From: DTU013 sp964512095 | Lineage (GTDB): Bacteria > Bacillota > Clostridia > Acetivibrionales > DTU013 | Direction: 5' to 3' | DNA: 64,000 nucleotides | Assembly: GCA_964512095.1 (NCBI GenBank) | Contig: CAZEIH010000006.1 | Coordinates: forward strand, 1 to 64,000 | In this document: positions 54,655 through 63,736 of the stretch, piece after piece | Layout of the letters: every line of letters begins with the position of its first letter | How positions within the stretch are numbered: the stretch's first letter is position 1 | Position numbers and translations under genes: made by a program | The notes under the pieces: model-generated | The model's input: the letters and a program-made list of their open reading frames with translations, nothing else | Database searches by the model: none | Told to the model about the DNA's origin: nothing

Positions 54655-54801
54655 ACAGCAGCTATAGTCTCCTTGAGTTACCCACTTCAATGATAAATCT
54701 GGTAATCCAACGCAATAAACTGCACTACCAACTGCAATATATATTCAATCTTCGATTTTAATAAACGATTCCTCTCCGATCCTCGTAGGGCTCCCACTAC
54801 C
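54655..54801 (-). pseudogene. broken fragment upstream of the RDD gene
   Basis: The minus-strand frame SGSPTRIGEESFIKIED-stop-IYIAVGSAVYCVGLPDLSLK, then WVTQGDY, reads like a beta-strand repeat of a secreted or propeller protein with one in-frame TGA and no start. It is too short and interrupted to be functional. The neighbouring sequence to 54950 holds nothing else. Confidence 0.4.
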
Positions 54802-54949
54802 TAATAATACTGCGCTCTCCAGTAAATCAACAATCCATAAATAGCCCCTGCTATTACATAATTATACATAAACTGTTGCGGAGTGTAAATATCTAGAAAT
54901 AGATGTTATTTTATGCTTGTTTTTATGCTTTGGGAACATATCTGGCAAT

Positions 54950-54997
54950 AAAAAAGGACGTCTTAACGCTACATAATATACACGTCAAATACGTCCT
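54950..54997 (-). terminator. terminator of the flavin-reductase gene
   Basis: Minus strand AGGACGTATTTGACG pairs imperfectly with CGTTAAGACGTCCT across a 14-nt loop, followed by TTTTTATTG. It lies about 65 nt beyond the stop at 55062. Confidence 0.6.
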
Positions 54998-55061
54998 GAT
55001 CCAAATTATTTCACAACTCAAATTTCAAAATTTCTCAAAAAACAGCATGGCTCAAAATATA

Positions 55062-55640
55062 TTATCTCACAATATTCTTTTTCTTTGCTACCGAGTAGCC
55101 AAAGAAACCCAGCTCCTTGCCCAATGACCAATACTTGCCATGGGAGTAGCAAATAAGATCCGCTTTTTCAAGTACTAGCTTGCCCTTCTCATCAAGTAGC
55201 GAATCCTCCGCTTGAACTGCTACAATCTCCGCTATGAACATATCATGGCTTCCAAGTTCCAGCACATTTTTCACGACGCACTCTAGTGCTACTGGACTCT
55301 CCTTTATTATTGGTACATCGATTACTGATGCTTTTTCTGGAGTTAAGCCTGTCAATTTAAACTTATCAGTGTCCCTGCCTGATTTAACGCCGCATAAGTC
55401 AGTTGCATAAACTGTTTTCTGTGTCGCTAGATTTACAGCAAACTGCCCTCTATCCTTGATAAGTTTATGAGAATATCTTTCTTTTCTCACGGATATAGAC
55501 AACATGGGTGGTTCAGAATTTATCGTCCCAGCCCATCCCACTGTAATGATGTTCGGATTTCCTTCAGCATCTGCACTTGTCACCATCACAATAGGTACAG
55601 GATTAAGCAATGTTGACGGCTTCCATATTTGCTTCGACAT
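55062..55640 (-). CDS. flavin reductase-like FMN-binding protein
   Basis: About 192 aa from the ATG of MSKQIWKPSTLLNP, with GGAGGTATCGATA upstream. It has the split-barrel flavin reductase fold: PVPIVMVTSADAEGNPNIITVGW, SEPPMLSISVRKERYSHKLI (FMN phosphate contact), and FAVNLATQKTVYATDLCG. Related proteins act as flavoredoxins or NAD(P)H:FMN reductases. Substrate not known; monocistronic. Confidence 0.88.
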   Translation of the reverse strand: MSKQIWKPSTLLNPVPIVMVTSADAEGNPNIITVGWAGTINSEPPMLSISVRKERYSHKLIKDRGQFAVNLATQKTVYATDLCGVKSGRDTDKFKLTGLTPEKASVIDVPIIKESPVALECVVKNVLELGSHDMFIAEIVAVQAEDSLLDEKGKLVLEKADLICYSHGKYWSLGKELGFFGYSVAKKKNIVR

Positions 55641-55833
55641 TATCGATACCTCCACATATAGTTATATTATTAGGTTAGTAGTCCTTCTAAACAGTAATTA
55701 TCTCTTATAGTATTCAATAAATATGTTTCTGATTCCTTTATGAGCCGTGTTCAGGCTTTATCTATGTCTCAGTACATTTTTTAGTATTTCCATGCTTCAA
55801 TTGATACAAGATATCTGTCCCCTTTTCCACTTG

Positions 55834-57528
55834 CTATGCCTCGATTTCACGGTACTTTTTCTCCGCAATGGCAAAGAGGGCCAGTATCGACAGGGCTCCG
55901 AGGATAGCGCCAACCAAGCCGATTGCCACCAGCACAAGCTGGCTTGATATCCCGGCTATTACCATAACGGCAGCCAGAGTACCAAGGATTGCCAAAACAA
56001 GCATCGATAGTAGCATCCCTATACCGCTGTTCATATTCTGCTTCATAGCCTCCTGCTCACTGCTCCACACAAGTTTGGGGTGAAACACATCTATAATCAT
56101 ACTCATCGAAACCATAGGCACAATTCCAACCAATCCTATGACTGTAACACCGATTGTCCAAAGGATAGGGATTTTCAGTAATACGATCATAATGACGCTT
56201 GTAATCAGGACGCCTATAACTGAGATAAAATAGCTAACTAAAAGCTTAGCCGTCACCTGCTGTTTTGCTGATACCGGCAACATTTTTGCTATCCAGATGG
56301 TCTGGCCTTCTCTTGACAGCGATGTAGATGGCACGATGTTCATACATGCCGTTAACAACATCAAGCCAAGGCATACCAGTGCCGCAAATGGAATTATCTC
56401 AGGATCTCTTACTGAATTTATCAATTCTGCTAATTCTTGATTGCTACCCTGAAACACAATCACAGAAACCATAAGAATAGGGCCCATTATGGTGCCAACA
56501 AAACCATTAAGGACATACAGCGGGGTCCTCATCAACAGCTTCCATTCGCGTTTGGCTATGGCTATGATTGGGCTGCTGGTCTTTTCCAGCTGTTTGGTAA
56601 GCAGACTACTTGTAATTTTATTACTCTTTCTGTTAACCTCCTGTCCTGCAAGCATGGCTTTATAAAACACATGGTTTGATATCCAAAGCAAAAGCAGCAT
56701 CAAAGCAAAACAGACCCCGATATAAAGCAAAAAGTATCCCATTCCAACAACACCTGCATCAGCCAGCCCCCTGGTGGCCCATATACTTGGCGGGAACTTG
56801 CTGCCAATCATATCAACAAGACCAGTCTGGCTTTTAAAGAAGCCTAGTATATCCTCTGCATTTTCAGGTATCCTTTGAAAAAACATACTGGATCCCATTC
56901 CGATAACTATAGCGATTATTCCTCCGACGATGGCAAACAAATCTTTATAACGCCTAAAATTAACAACTCTCATCAAGAGCATTATTATAACTGCCGATAT
57001 CGCAAGAGGCATAGCCGGAACAACAATCAAGAGTATCAGACTCTTTAGCCAGTATAATATTCCCTGAGCTGTCCCTGCACCATAAATAATAATGGCAGGC
57101 AGTAAAATCGGCAACGAGGTCAAGTATTCATTTACCATGATAACTGCAAATTTGCCTCCAATCACCTCATAAGGCTCGAGCGGCATTGGGATGAATGTTT
57201 CAATGTCACTTGAGAAATAAAATGTGCCCATTATGTAGAATAGCCCGAAAAACATTATCATAATTTGAGCAATCACAAATGAAATTGCCAGAACCATTTC
57301 CGGCTGGCCTACGATAGCCCCTGCTGCAAATATAGTTAATAAAAGCCCTATGTATAGTGCCATCAGAGAAATGAAAGTAATAACTAGAATCCCACCAATC
57401 AAAATCGGCTCCCATAATTTCTTCTTTTCCCTAGTGAACCGATATTTCAGCGCTGAGATACCATAATTGATATTCATTTGCATTTTTACAAATGCTAAGA
57501 ATGGTTTCATTTGTTTAGTTTGTTTCAT
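55834..57528 (-). CDS. ABC-2 type exporter permease
   Basis: This 564-aa polytopic protein with about 12 hydrophobic helices is arranged as two halves, of the family found with single ATPase genes (YhaP/YthQ-like putative permeases). It has no peptidase or extracellular domain. Its start overlaps the ATPase stop by 4 nt, which ties the two together as one exporter. The substrate is not indicated by context. Confidence 0.85.
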   Translation of the reverse strand: MKQTKQMKPFLAFVKMQMNINYGISALKYRFTREKKKLWEPILIGGILVITFISLMALYIGLLLTIFAAGAIVGQPEMVLAISFVIAQIMIMFFGLFYIMGTFYFSSDIETFIPMPLEPYEVIGGKFAVIMVNEYLTSLPILLPAIIIYGAGTAQGILYWLKSLILLIVVPAMPLAISAVIIMLLMRVVNFRRYKDLFAIVGGIIAIVIGMGSSMFFQRIPENAEDILGFFKSQTGLVDMIGSKFPPSIWATRGLADAGVVGMGYFLLYIGVCFALMLLLLWISNHVFYKAMLAGQEVNRKSNKITSSLLTKQLEKTSSPIIAIAKREWKLLMRTPLYVLNGFVGTIMGPILMVSVIVFQGSNQELAELINSVRDPEIIPFAALVCLGLMLLTACMNIVPSTSLSREGQTIWIAKMLPVSAKQQVTAKLLVSYFISVIGVLITSVIMIVLLKIPILWTIGVTVIGLVGIVPMVSMSMIIDVFHPKLVWSSEQEAMKQNMNSGIGMLLSMLVLAILGTLAAVMVIAGISSQLVLVAIGLVGAILGALSILALFAIAEKKYREIEA

Positions 57529-58247
57529 TGCTCGGTCAACTCCAGGAAAATATTTTCGAGAGAATCCTTTTTATCACCATGCTTTAGCTCATTGACAGTC
57601 CCGATTGCTATCAATCTGCCATTATGTATTATTCCAACCCTGTCGCACAATTTTTCAGCCACTTCCAACACATGGGTGGAAAAAAACACTGTGTTGCCCT
57701 TGTCGCAATGCTCCCTCATTTGGTTTTTTAGGAGATGAGCGGACTTAGGGTCAAGGCCTACCATGGGTTCGTCAAGTATCCACAGCTTGGGATTATGAAT
57801 TAAAGCACCAGTCAAGGCAATTTTTTGTTTCATACCGTGGGAGTAGCTTTTTATCAAATCACCTGCAGCATCGACTAGGTTGAACATATCCAGATAGTGT
57901 TCTATTCTCTCCTTGCGCATATCTGGTGAAACTCGAAACACATCTGCCATAAAATTAAGATACTCCATGCCTGAAAGCCGATCATAGAGGTTTGGATTGT
58001 CCGGTACATATCCCAACTTCTTCTTTGCCTCCAGCGGCTCTCTAGCGATATCTGTACCGTCGACCAGTATAGTTCCACTGTCTGGATTCAATAAACCAAT
58101 TATCATCTTTATAGTAGTAGTCTTGCCTGCTCCATTTGGCCCAAGAAATCCAAATATCTCGCCTTTATTGACTTTTAGGTTCAGACTGTCAACTGCTTTG
58201 ACAGCACCCTTATTATAGCTTTTTGATAAATTGTGGATATTTATCAT
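57525..58247 (-). CDS. ABC exporter ATPase subunit
   Basis: About 240 aa from the ATG of MINIHNLSKSYNKGAVKAVD, with AGGAGGAATCATC upstream (a longer frame runs into a dispersed repeat). Walker A GPNGAGKTTTIKM, signature loop SYSHGMKQKIALTGALI (variant of LSGGQ), Walker B LWILDEPMVGLDP, and the H-loop in FFSTHVLEVAEKL are all intact. Belongs to the ABC-2 exporter (NatA/CcmA-like) class. Confidence 0.93.
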   Translation of the reverse strand: MINIHNLSKSYNKGAVKAVDSLNLKVNKGEIFGFLGPNGAGKTTTIKMIIGLLNPDSGTILVDGTDIAREPLEAKKKLGYVPDNPNLYDRLSGMEYLNFMADVFRVSPDMRKERIEHYLDMFNLVDAAGDLIKSYSHGMKQKIALTGALIHNPKLWILDEPMVGLDPKSAHLLKNQMREHCDKGNTVFFSTHVLEVAEKLCDRVGIIHNGRLIAIGTVNELKHGDKKDSLENIFLELTEQ

Positions 58248-58261
58248 GATGATTCCTCCTG

Positions 58262-58390
58262 TAGTAGTCAATTCGCTTCGCTCAGGGAGTCGGGTGGAGA
58301 CTGAACTCCACCTTACCAAGGAAGTTAATTAATTTGTCTTCATTCATCGCCAACCTCTAGAGGTTAGCGTCTTCTGAAGACATAGATAAA
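58262..58390. repeat. dispersed repeat, fullest two-module copy
   Basis: Module 2 (GTCAATTCGCTTCGCTCAGG, GTGGAGACTGAACTCCACC, CCAAGGAAGTTAATTAATT) is followed by module 1 (GTCTTCATTCATCGCCAACC, TCTAGAGGTTAGCGTCTTCT, GAAGACATAGATAAA). The module 1 half can fold on itself (AACCTCTAGAGGTT). It lies directly upstream of the ABC ATPase gene. The stretch 58391-58674 contains short TTTGCCTTAACCTTAG repeats and no gene. Confidence 0.8.
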
Positions 58391-58674
58391 ACAATTTTCA
58401 CCATTTGCGAAACTATTAACGTTCGGCCCTCTGCTAATTGTTAATTGTTAATTGCCGTAAACTAGCTTTTGCTTTTGCCTTAACCTTAGTTTTTGCCTTA
58501 ACCTTAGCTATTAACCGTGAACCGTAATCCTAATTATATGCCATAACCCCACTCTTTATATACTAGCGCAACTAAGGATTTCATTATATTATACTGCAAA
58601 ATTTCGAGTAATGTCTTGTTAAATAAATAACAATTTTCGTATTTCTAAAATGCACCAGGCATCTTGCCATAAAT

Positions 58675-58803
58675 AATGTGAGGACCGTCCCCACTTGTTT
58701 ATTCCATACTACCGCATAAACCTGAGTGAAATGTGAGGACCGTCCCCACTTGTTTATTCCATGCTCGTGCATAAGCATGAGTAAAATGTGAGAACCGTCC
58801 CCC
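58675..58803. repeat. 55-bp tandem repeat with GGGGAC core
   Basis: Units start at 58675, 58730 and (partial) 58785: AATGTGAGGACCGTCCCCAC TTGTTTATTCCAT followed by a GCATAA...GAGT segment. Period 55 nt. The reverse complement of the core, GTGGGGACGGTCCTCACAT, shares GGGGAC-GT-CTCAC with the coding repeat at 49740-50055. It lies between the LCP gene and the ABC exporter and is not coding. Confidence 0.85.
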
Positions 58804-58831
58804 CTAACTTCTCCCTAATTCTACCCTTGAC

Positions 58832-59905
58832 TTACTCCAGGACAAGGTAGGAGGAGCCGTCGATTCTTATCATTTTTTCGCTGCTCAGATTTTCAGATGT
58901 TATCTCGTATTCATCTTTTATTATGTCTGTTGCCATGGACATATAGGTTGACAGAACGTCTCCCACACCAATGCTGTGCTTGACATTTCTTCCAAGGACT
59001 TTGATTATCCCCGGTATTTTCCCGACATTTTTTACTGTTCCCTTTTGCTTTATAAGCTGCTTGAGAAAATTAATTTGGTTATTTTTCCTGCCGGTATCTC
59101 CTACTTCAAAAAACGAGCCGTCTTCCTTGTAGCCCTGCCTGAATCGGACAAAGCCTTCGGCATTGTAGCCATCCAGTTTCTGCGTACCCTTAGGAATGTG
59201 TATATAGAGATCCTGTGTTGAATCTTCGTAATCCATATTATACGGCACATAAATACTAACGCCGCCAAGATGATCGATGAGCTCGATAAAACCCCTTGTG
59301 TTAATCTTTACATAATCTTGAATTTCGACATTGAATTTTTCTTCAACAACATCAGTTAGAAAGCTCATTGAGCCTGAATCAAATCTGCCCTCGTAATTGA
59401 TTTTAGTGCCTACATGATGTGTATAGTTAATTTTTAGGACTCCTGGTGAATGCAACAGTTTTGCCTTGTCCAGAGCATTTATGATATCTTCGTTGTATTC
59501 TATATATGTATCCCTTGGTATCATTATCAGCTTTACATTTTTGGTCTTTTTATCTATACTGGCAATTCCTATGGTATCATATAGACTACTTACCTTGTCT
59601 TCACCAATAATAAGTATATTTGTTGAACCCTCCTCAACCAGCTTTTTTGAATATGGCTTCCCAACAGTTAATGTCTTTGGTGCTTCATCAACCGGTTCCT
59701 GCTGTGGTAATGCTGGCTCCGTAACACCTTGTGGATTATCAACTGGATTAACCCCAGAATCATTTTGACCAGCAGTATCCCCTGGAATATTTTCCACAGG
59801 TTGCTGGGGCGTTAATACACCCGTCTCACATGCAACCATAATAAGTATTATTCCAACTAAAATTAATATACCAATCCATATAAGTATGGTTTTGTTCTTG
59901 GCCAT
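58832..59905 (-). CDS. LytR-CpsA-Psr (LCP) family protein
   Basis: At 357 aa, it has an N-terminal TM helix (about residues 8-25) with a weak lipobox-like MVAC at 23-26, and a Pro/Gln-rich linker to about residue 80. The LCP domain follows: TNILIIGEDKV, DTIGIASIDKKTKNVKLIMIPRDTYI, FVRFRQGY and DTGRKNNQINFLKQLIKQ. LCP enzymes attach anionic polymers to peptidoglycan. The Arg residues that bind the pyrophosphate lipid (PRDT, RFR, GRKNNQ) are present. Start after GGGGGAATGACAA. Confidence 0.93.
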   Translation of the reverse strand: MAKNKTILIWIGILILVGIILIMVACETGVLTPQQPVENIPGDTAGQNDSGVNPVDNPQGVTEPALPQQEPVDEAPKTLTVGKPYSKKLVEEGSTNILIIGEDKVSSLYDTIGIASIDKKTKNVKLIMIPRDTYIEYNEDIINALDKAKLLHSPGVLKINYTHHVGTKINYEGRFDSGSMSFLTDVVEEKFNVEIQDYVKINTRGFIELIDHLGGVSIYVPYNMDYEDSTQDLYIHIPKGTQKLDGYNAEGFVRFRQGYKEDGSFFEVGDTGRKNNQINFLKQLIKQKGTVKNVGKIPGIIKVLGRNVKHSIGVGDVLSTYMSMATDIIKDEYEITSENLSSEKMIRIDGSSYLVLE

Positions 59906-60069
59906 TTGTCATTCCCCCGAAGATATATCGGTGTCCTTAATACTTGACTTAACCACCGAATAAATTAATTACTTACAAGCTCAATCTTACGTACACCTAT
60001 ATATTATAATGTCGTTTTATATCATTTTCAAATTATTACATATTAAAAAAAAGTTACATATTTGTAAAA

Positions 60070-60101
60070 GAGGCTGTAACAGTATTAACTGCTACAGCCT
60101 C
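60070..60101 (-). terminator. intrinsic terminator of the hydrogenase operon
   Basis: Minus strand GAGGCTGTAGCAGT, TAAT, ACTGTTACAGCCTC with one mismatch, then TTTTACAAAT. It is 23 nt beyond the hydA stop. Confidence 0.9.
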
Positions 60102-60123
60102 ACAGCATTACAATAACTACGTT

Positions 60124-61875
60124 TTACACTTCGTTGGGGTAGTTTTCTCTTGCCGCATAGTGTGTATGGAGCAATTCGTGAGCCTTGTGGCTTCCGGGCT
60201 TCTCAAAAAATTCCTCATACAGCTTCTTTATGAAGGGATTATCCTGTGACTTTCTCATCGCTAAGCTTTCGTCCTCTTCATATATAGCCTTAGCTCTTTC
60301 AGTACGCAGGTCGATCCAGCTTCTAACCTGTGAAGGCTGAATAGGTTGTCCACCACCGGTTACACAGCCGCCTGGGCAAGCCATTACTTCTACGAAGTGA
60401 TACTGTGCCTCTCCGCTCTTCATTTTTTCCAGGAGCTTTCTTGCATTTCCTGTACCGTGGGCAACTGCAGCCCTAATAGTCATGCCAGCGATTTCAAGAG
60501 TCGCTTCCTTGACACCGTCAACGCCTCTGACAGCTTCAAACTCCAGATGTTCCAGCGGCTTGCCTTCCAGCAGCTCTACCAGATATCTCAGAGCTGCTTC
60601 CATAACACCGCCTGTAGCACCGAATATAACGCCTGCGCCAGATGCTTCGCCCATTGGATCGTCAAAATGTCTCTCCGGCAGCTCATCAAAGTCGATTCCT
60701 GCTTCTCTAATCATCCTAGCAAGCTCTCTTGTGGTAAGAACAACATCAACATCAGGATAGCCTGTGGATGAGAGTTCAGGACGCTTTGCTTCGAATTTCT
60801 TTGCTGTACAAGGCATAATCGATACAACAAATACCTTAGCTGGATCAATGCCCATTTTCTCAGCATAATATGATTTCAACACCGCACCAAACATTTCGTG
60901 AGGTGATTTACAGCTTGAAAGATTATCAAGGAATTCAGGATAATTGTGCTCGCAGAATTTGACCCAGCCAGGGCTACAGGATGTTATAACAGGCAATTTT
61001 CCGCCATTTTTTATCCTCTCAACCAACTCGGTAACTTCTTCCATGATAGTAAGGTCAGCTGCAGTATTTGTATCAAACACCTTCTCAAAGCCAAGACGCC
61101 TGAGGGATGCGATCATATTGCTTGTGCACCTGGATCCTATTGGCATACCGAATTCTTCACCAAGAGCAACTCTTACTGCGGGAGCAGTCTGAACAACAAC
61201 ATGCAAGTCATCATTTGCAAGTGCATCCCACACTAAATCTGTATCATCTTTTTCTCTTAATGCTCCAACAGGACATACAGTTATGCACTGTCCACAATTG
61301 ATACATGGCACTTCGTTCAGCGGCATATTAAATGCAGATCCTACTATAGTCTTAAAACCTCTTTCATTAGTGTCAATGACCGCAACCTTCTGAATATTCT
61401 TGCACATGTTGACACAACGTCTGCAAAGTACGCATTTGTTGGGATCTCTGACTATTGAAGGCGAAAGATCATCTATAGTATATGAGGACATCTCACCTTC
61501 GAATCTAATGTCTTTTATATTGAGATCTTCCGAAAGCTTTTGCAGCTCACAGTTTCTGCTTCTCACACAGGTTAGGCACTTTTTGTCATGGTTTGAAAGG
61601 ATCAGCTCCAGCGTCACCTTTCTGGATTCTCTTACCTTGGGTGTCTGGGTGAATATTTCCAGACCTTCGGATACAGGGTATACACATGCTGCCTGCAGGC
61701 TCCTTGCGCCCTTAATCTCGACAACACACATTCTACATGCGCCTATCTCATTGATATCCTTCAGAAAGCAAAGCGTCGGGATATCGATATTTGCAGATCT
61801 GGCAGCCTCAAGAACGGTATAGTCCTTAGGTACCTGAATTTTTCGCGTATCTATCGTAATATTTACCATTTCCAT
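60124..61875 (-). CDS. hydA: NAD-linked [FeFe] hydrogenase catalytic subunit
   Basis: At 583 aa, domains in order are: [2Fe-2S] plant-type (C36, C47, C50, C64), His-Cys cluster region (about 96-109, HDKKCLTCVRSRNC), two [4Fe-4S] clusters (CVLCRRCVNMC at 148-158 and CINCGQCITVC at 191-201), then the H-cluster domain and small subunit. The three H-cluster motifs are intact: TSCSPGWV (C300), MPCTAKKFE (C355), and MACPGGCVTGGGQP (C500, C504). With the FMN/NADH subunit upstream it is an electron-bifurcating or NADH-dependent enzyme of the A3/A4 type. Start after GGAGAGTGTTAAGAG. Confidence 0.96.
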   Translation of the reverse strand: MEMVNITIDTRKIQVPKDYTVLEAARSANIDIPTLCFLKDINEIGACRMCVVEIKGARSLQAACVYPVSEGLEIFTQTPKVRESRKVTLELILSNHDKKCLTCVRSRNCELQKLSEDLNIKDIRFEGEMSSYTIDDLSPSIVRDPNKCVLCRRCVNMCKNIQKVAVIDTNERGFKTIVGSAFNMPLNEVPCINCGQCITVCPVGALREKDDTDLVWDALANDDLHVVVQTAPAVRVALGEEFGMPIGSRCTSNMIASLRRLGFEKVFDTNTAADLTIMEEVTELVERIKNGGKLPVITSCSPGWVKFCEHNYPEFLDNLSSCKSPHEMFGAVLKSYYAEKMGIDPAKVFVVSIMPCTAKKFEAKRPELSSTGYPDVDVVLTTRELARMIREAGIDFDELPERHFDDPMGEASGAGVIFGATGGVMEAALRYLVELLEGKPLEHLEFEAVRGVDGVKEATLEIAGMTIRAAVAHGTGNARKLLEKMKSGEAQYHFVEVMACPGGCVTGGGQPIQPSQVRSWIDLRTERAKAIYEEDESLAMRKSQDNPFIKKLYEEFFEKPGSHKAHELLHTHYAARENYPNEV

Positions 61876-61898
61876 CTCTTAACACTCTCCTTTCCTCG

Positions 61899-63695
61899 TC
61901 ACGCATTCTTGAATATTGCCTTAAACGGGCATTTTGTCATACAGACGCCACACTTGATACATTTCTCTTGATCTATTACATAAGGAACCTTTTTCTCACC
62001 GCTAATAGCATTTACCGGACAGTTCCTTGCGCATATACCGCAGCTCTTACAGTGGTCTGCAGCTATAACATAGCTCATCATTGACTTACATACTCCAGCT
62101 GGACATTTCTTGTCCCTAACATGGGCTATATATTCATCTTTGAAATATTTCAGAGTGCTGAGTACCGGCTGTGGTGCCGACTGTCCCAAGCCACAAAGTG
62201 CAGAGGAAATAATATTCTTCGACAACACTTCCAGCTTGTCTATGTCTTCCATTTCACCCTTGCCGCCCGTAATCCTTTCAAGTATCTCTAGCAACCTCTT
62301 GGTGCCGATACGGCATGGAGGACATTTACCACAGGATTCTTCAACTGTGAACTCAAGGAAGAATTTTGCAATATCAACCATGCAGTTGTCTTCATCCATA
62401 ACAATGAGTCCGCCTGAGCCCATCATAGAGCCAAGCCCTCTCAAGGTCTCGTAATCTATAGGAGTATCGATATGGCTTGCAGGAATGCATCCGCCAGAAG
62501 GTCCACCCGTCTGGGCTGCCTTGAACTTCTTACCATTGGGGATACCGCCGCCTATATCGTATATAACCTCTCTCAATGAAGTACCTATCGGTACTTCAAC
62601 AAGGCCCGTGTTATTTATCTTTCCACCAACTGCAAAAACCTTTGTGCCCTTGCTTTTCTCTGTTCCGATGGAAGTAAACCAATCGGCTCCCTTAACCATG
62701 ATTATTGGAATATTGGCGTAGGTCTCAACGTTGTTAAGAAGAGTCGGTTTCTGCCAAATACCGCTAACCGCAGGGAATGGTGGCTTCGGTTTGGGTTCGC
62801 CTCTGTGGCCTTCAATAGATGTGATCAATGCTGTTTCTTCGCCACATACAAAGGCTCCGGCACCAAGTCTCAATTCCAGATTAAAACTAAAATCGGTTCC
62901 GAAAATGTTATTGCCCAGCAGTCCATATTCCTTAGCCTGATTAATAGCTATCTCAAGTCTCTTAACAGCTATAGGATACTCAGCCCTTACATAGATGAAA
63001 CCCTGATTTGCTCCTACTGCATAGCCAGCAATTATCATGGCCTCTATGATACTGTGAGGATCACCCTCTAGTATACTTCTGTCCATGAATGCTCCAGGGT
63101 CGCCCTCATCAGCATTACATGCCACGTATTTCTGCTCGCCCTTGGCCTTAGATGTCAATTCCCATTTGAGGCCTGTGGGGAAACCTGCGCCGCCTCTGCC
63201 TCTCAAGCCTGACTTCTTGATCTCGGCGATGACATCCTCGGGCTTCATCTCTGTCAAAGCCTTTGCCAATGCCTTATAACCGTCATAAGCAATATATTCG
63301 TCAATTTGTTCAGGATTGATGACACCACAATTTCTTAGTGCTATTCTGACCTGACGTTTGAAGAAGTCTACGTTCTCCAGTGATTTTGATGGATCCTCGG
63401 CATCCTTGTCGCCAGCCATGAGCCTTTTGACAAGTCTTCCCTTCATTAGATGCTCCTCAACTATCTCCTGAACATCCTCTACCCTTACCATGGTGTACAT
63501 TGAACCCTCAGGATAGACAATAACTATCGGTCCTTGGGCACAAAGGCCAAAGCAACCTGTAACAACCATTTTTACTTCTTTGTCCAGCTTGTTTTTATTT
63601 AATTGGGCCGTAAACTCTTGTCTGATCTTTTCAGAATTTGAAGAAGTACATCCCGTACCCCCACAAACCAGCACATGAGCTCTGTAAAATTCCAT
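61899..63695 (-). CDS. hydB: NADH-binding diaphorase subunit of the [FeFe] hydrogenase (HydB/NuoF-like)
   Basis: About 598 aa from the ATG of MEFYRAHVLVCGG, with GGGAGGGAG upstream. Order: N-terminal thioredoxin-like [2Fe-2S] domain (CGGTGCTSS...VTGCFGLCAQGP), then the FMN/NADH domain (GLRGRGGAGFPTGLKW, NADEGDPGAFMDR), SLBB, the NADH-4Fe-4S domain (ESCGKCPPCRIGTKR) and two C-terminal ferredoxin clusters (CKSCGICARNCP, CIKCGVCMTKCP). It takes electrons from NADH and reduced ferredoxin for HydA. 23 nt upstream of hydA. Confidence 0.95.
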   Translation of the reverse strand: MEFYRAHVLVCGGTGCTSSNSEKIRQEFTAQLNKNKLDKEVKMVVTGCFGLCAQGPIVIVYPEGSMYTMVRVEDVQEIVEEHLMKGRLVKRLMAGDKDAEDPSKSLENVDFFKRQVRIALRNCGVINPEQIDEYIAYDGYKALAKALTEMKPEDVIAEIKKSGLRGRGGAGFPTGLKWELTSKAKGEQKYVACNADEGDPGAFMDRSILEGDPHSIIEAMIIAGYAVGANQGFIYVRAEYPIAVKRLEIAINQAKEYGLLGNNIFGTDFSFNLELRLGAGAFVCGEETALITSIEGHRGEPKPKPPFPAVSGIWQKPTLLNNVETYANIPIIMVKGADWFTSIGTEKSKGTKVFAVGGKINNTGLVEVPIGTSLREVIYDIGGGIPNGKKFKAAQTGGPSGGCIPASHIDTPIDYETLRGLGSMMGSGGLIVMDEDNCMVDIAKFFLEFTVEESCGKCPPCRIGTKRLLEILERITGGKGEMEDIDKLEVLSKNIISSALCGLGQSAPQPVLSTLKYFKDEYIAHVRDKKCPAGVCKSMMSYVIAADHCKSCGICARNCPVNAISGEKKVPYVIDQEKCIKCGVCMTKCPFKAIFKNA

Positions 63696-63736
63696 TTTGC
63701 TCCCTCCCTGCAATTCTGCTGTGTATTAAAAATAAA

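Noticed and set aside
58675..58803. 55-bp tandem repeat as a CRISPR fragment
   Set aside because: The similarity continues through the whole 55-nt unit, so there is no unique spacer.
60346..61301. Several plus-strand ORFs opposite hydA and hydB
   Set aside because: They are antisense shadows of strongly conserved hydrogenase genes and have no start signals.
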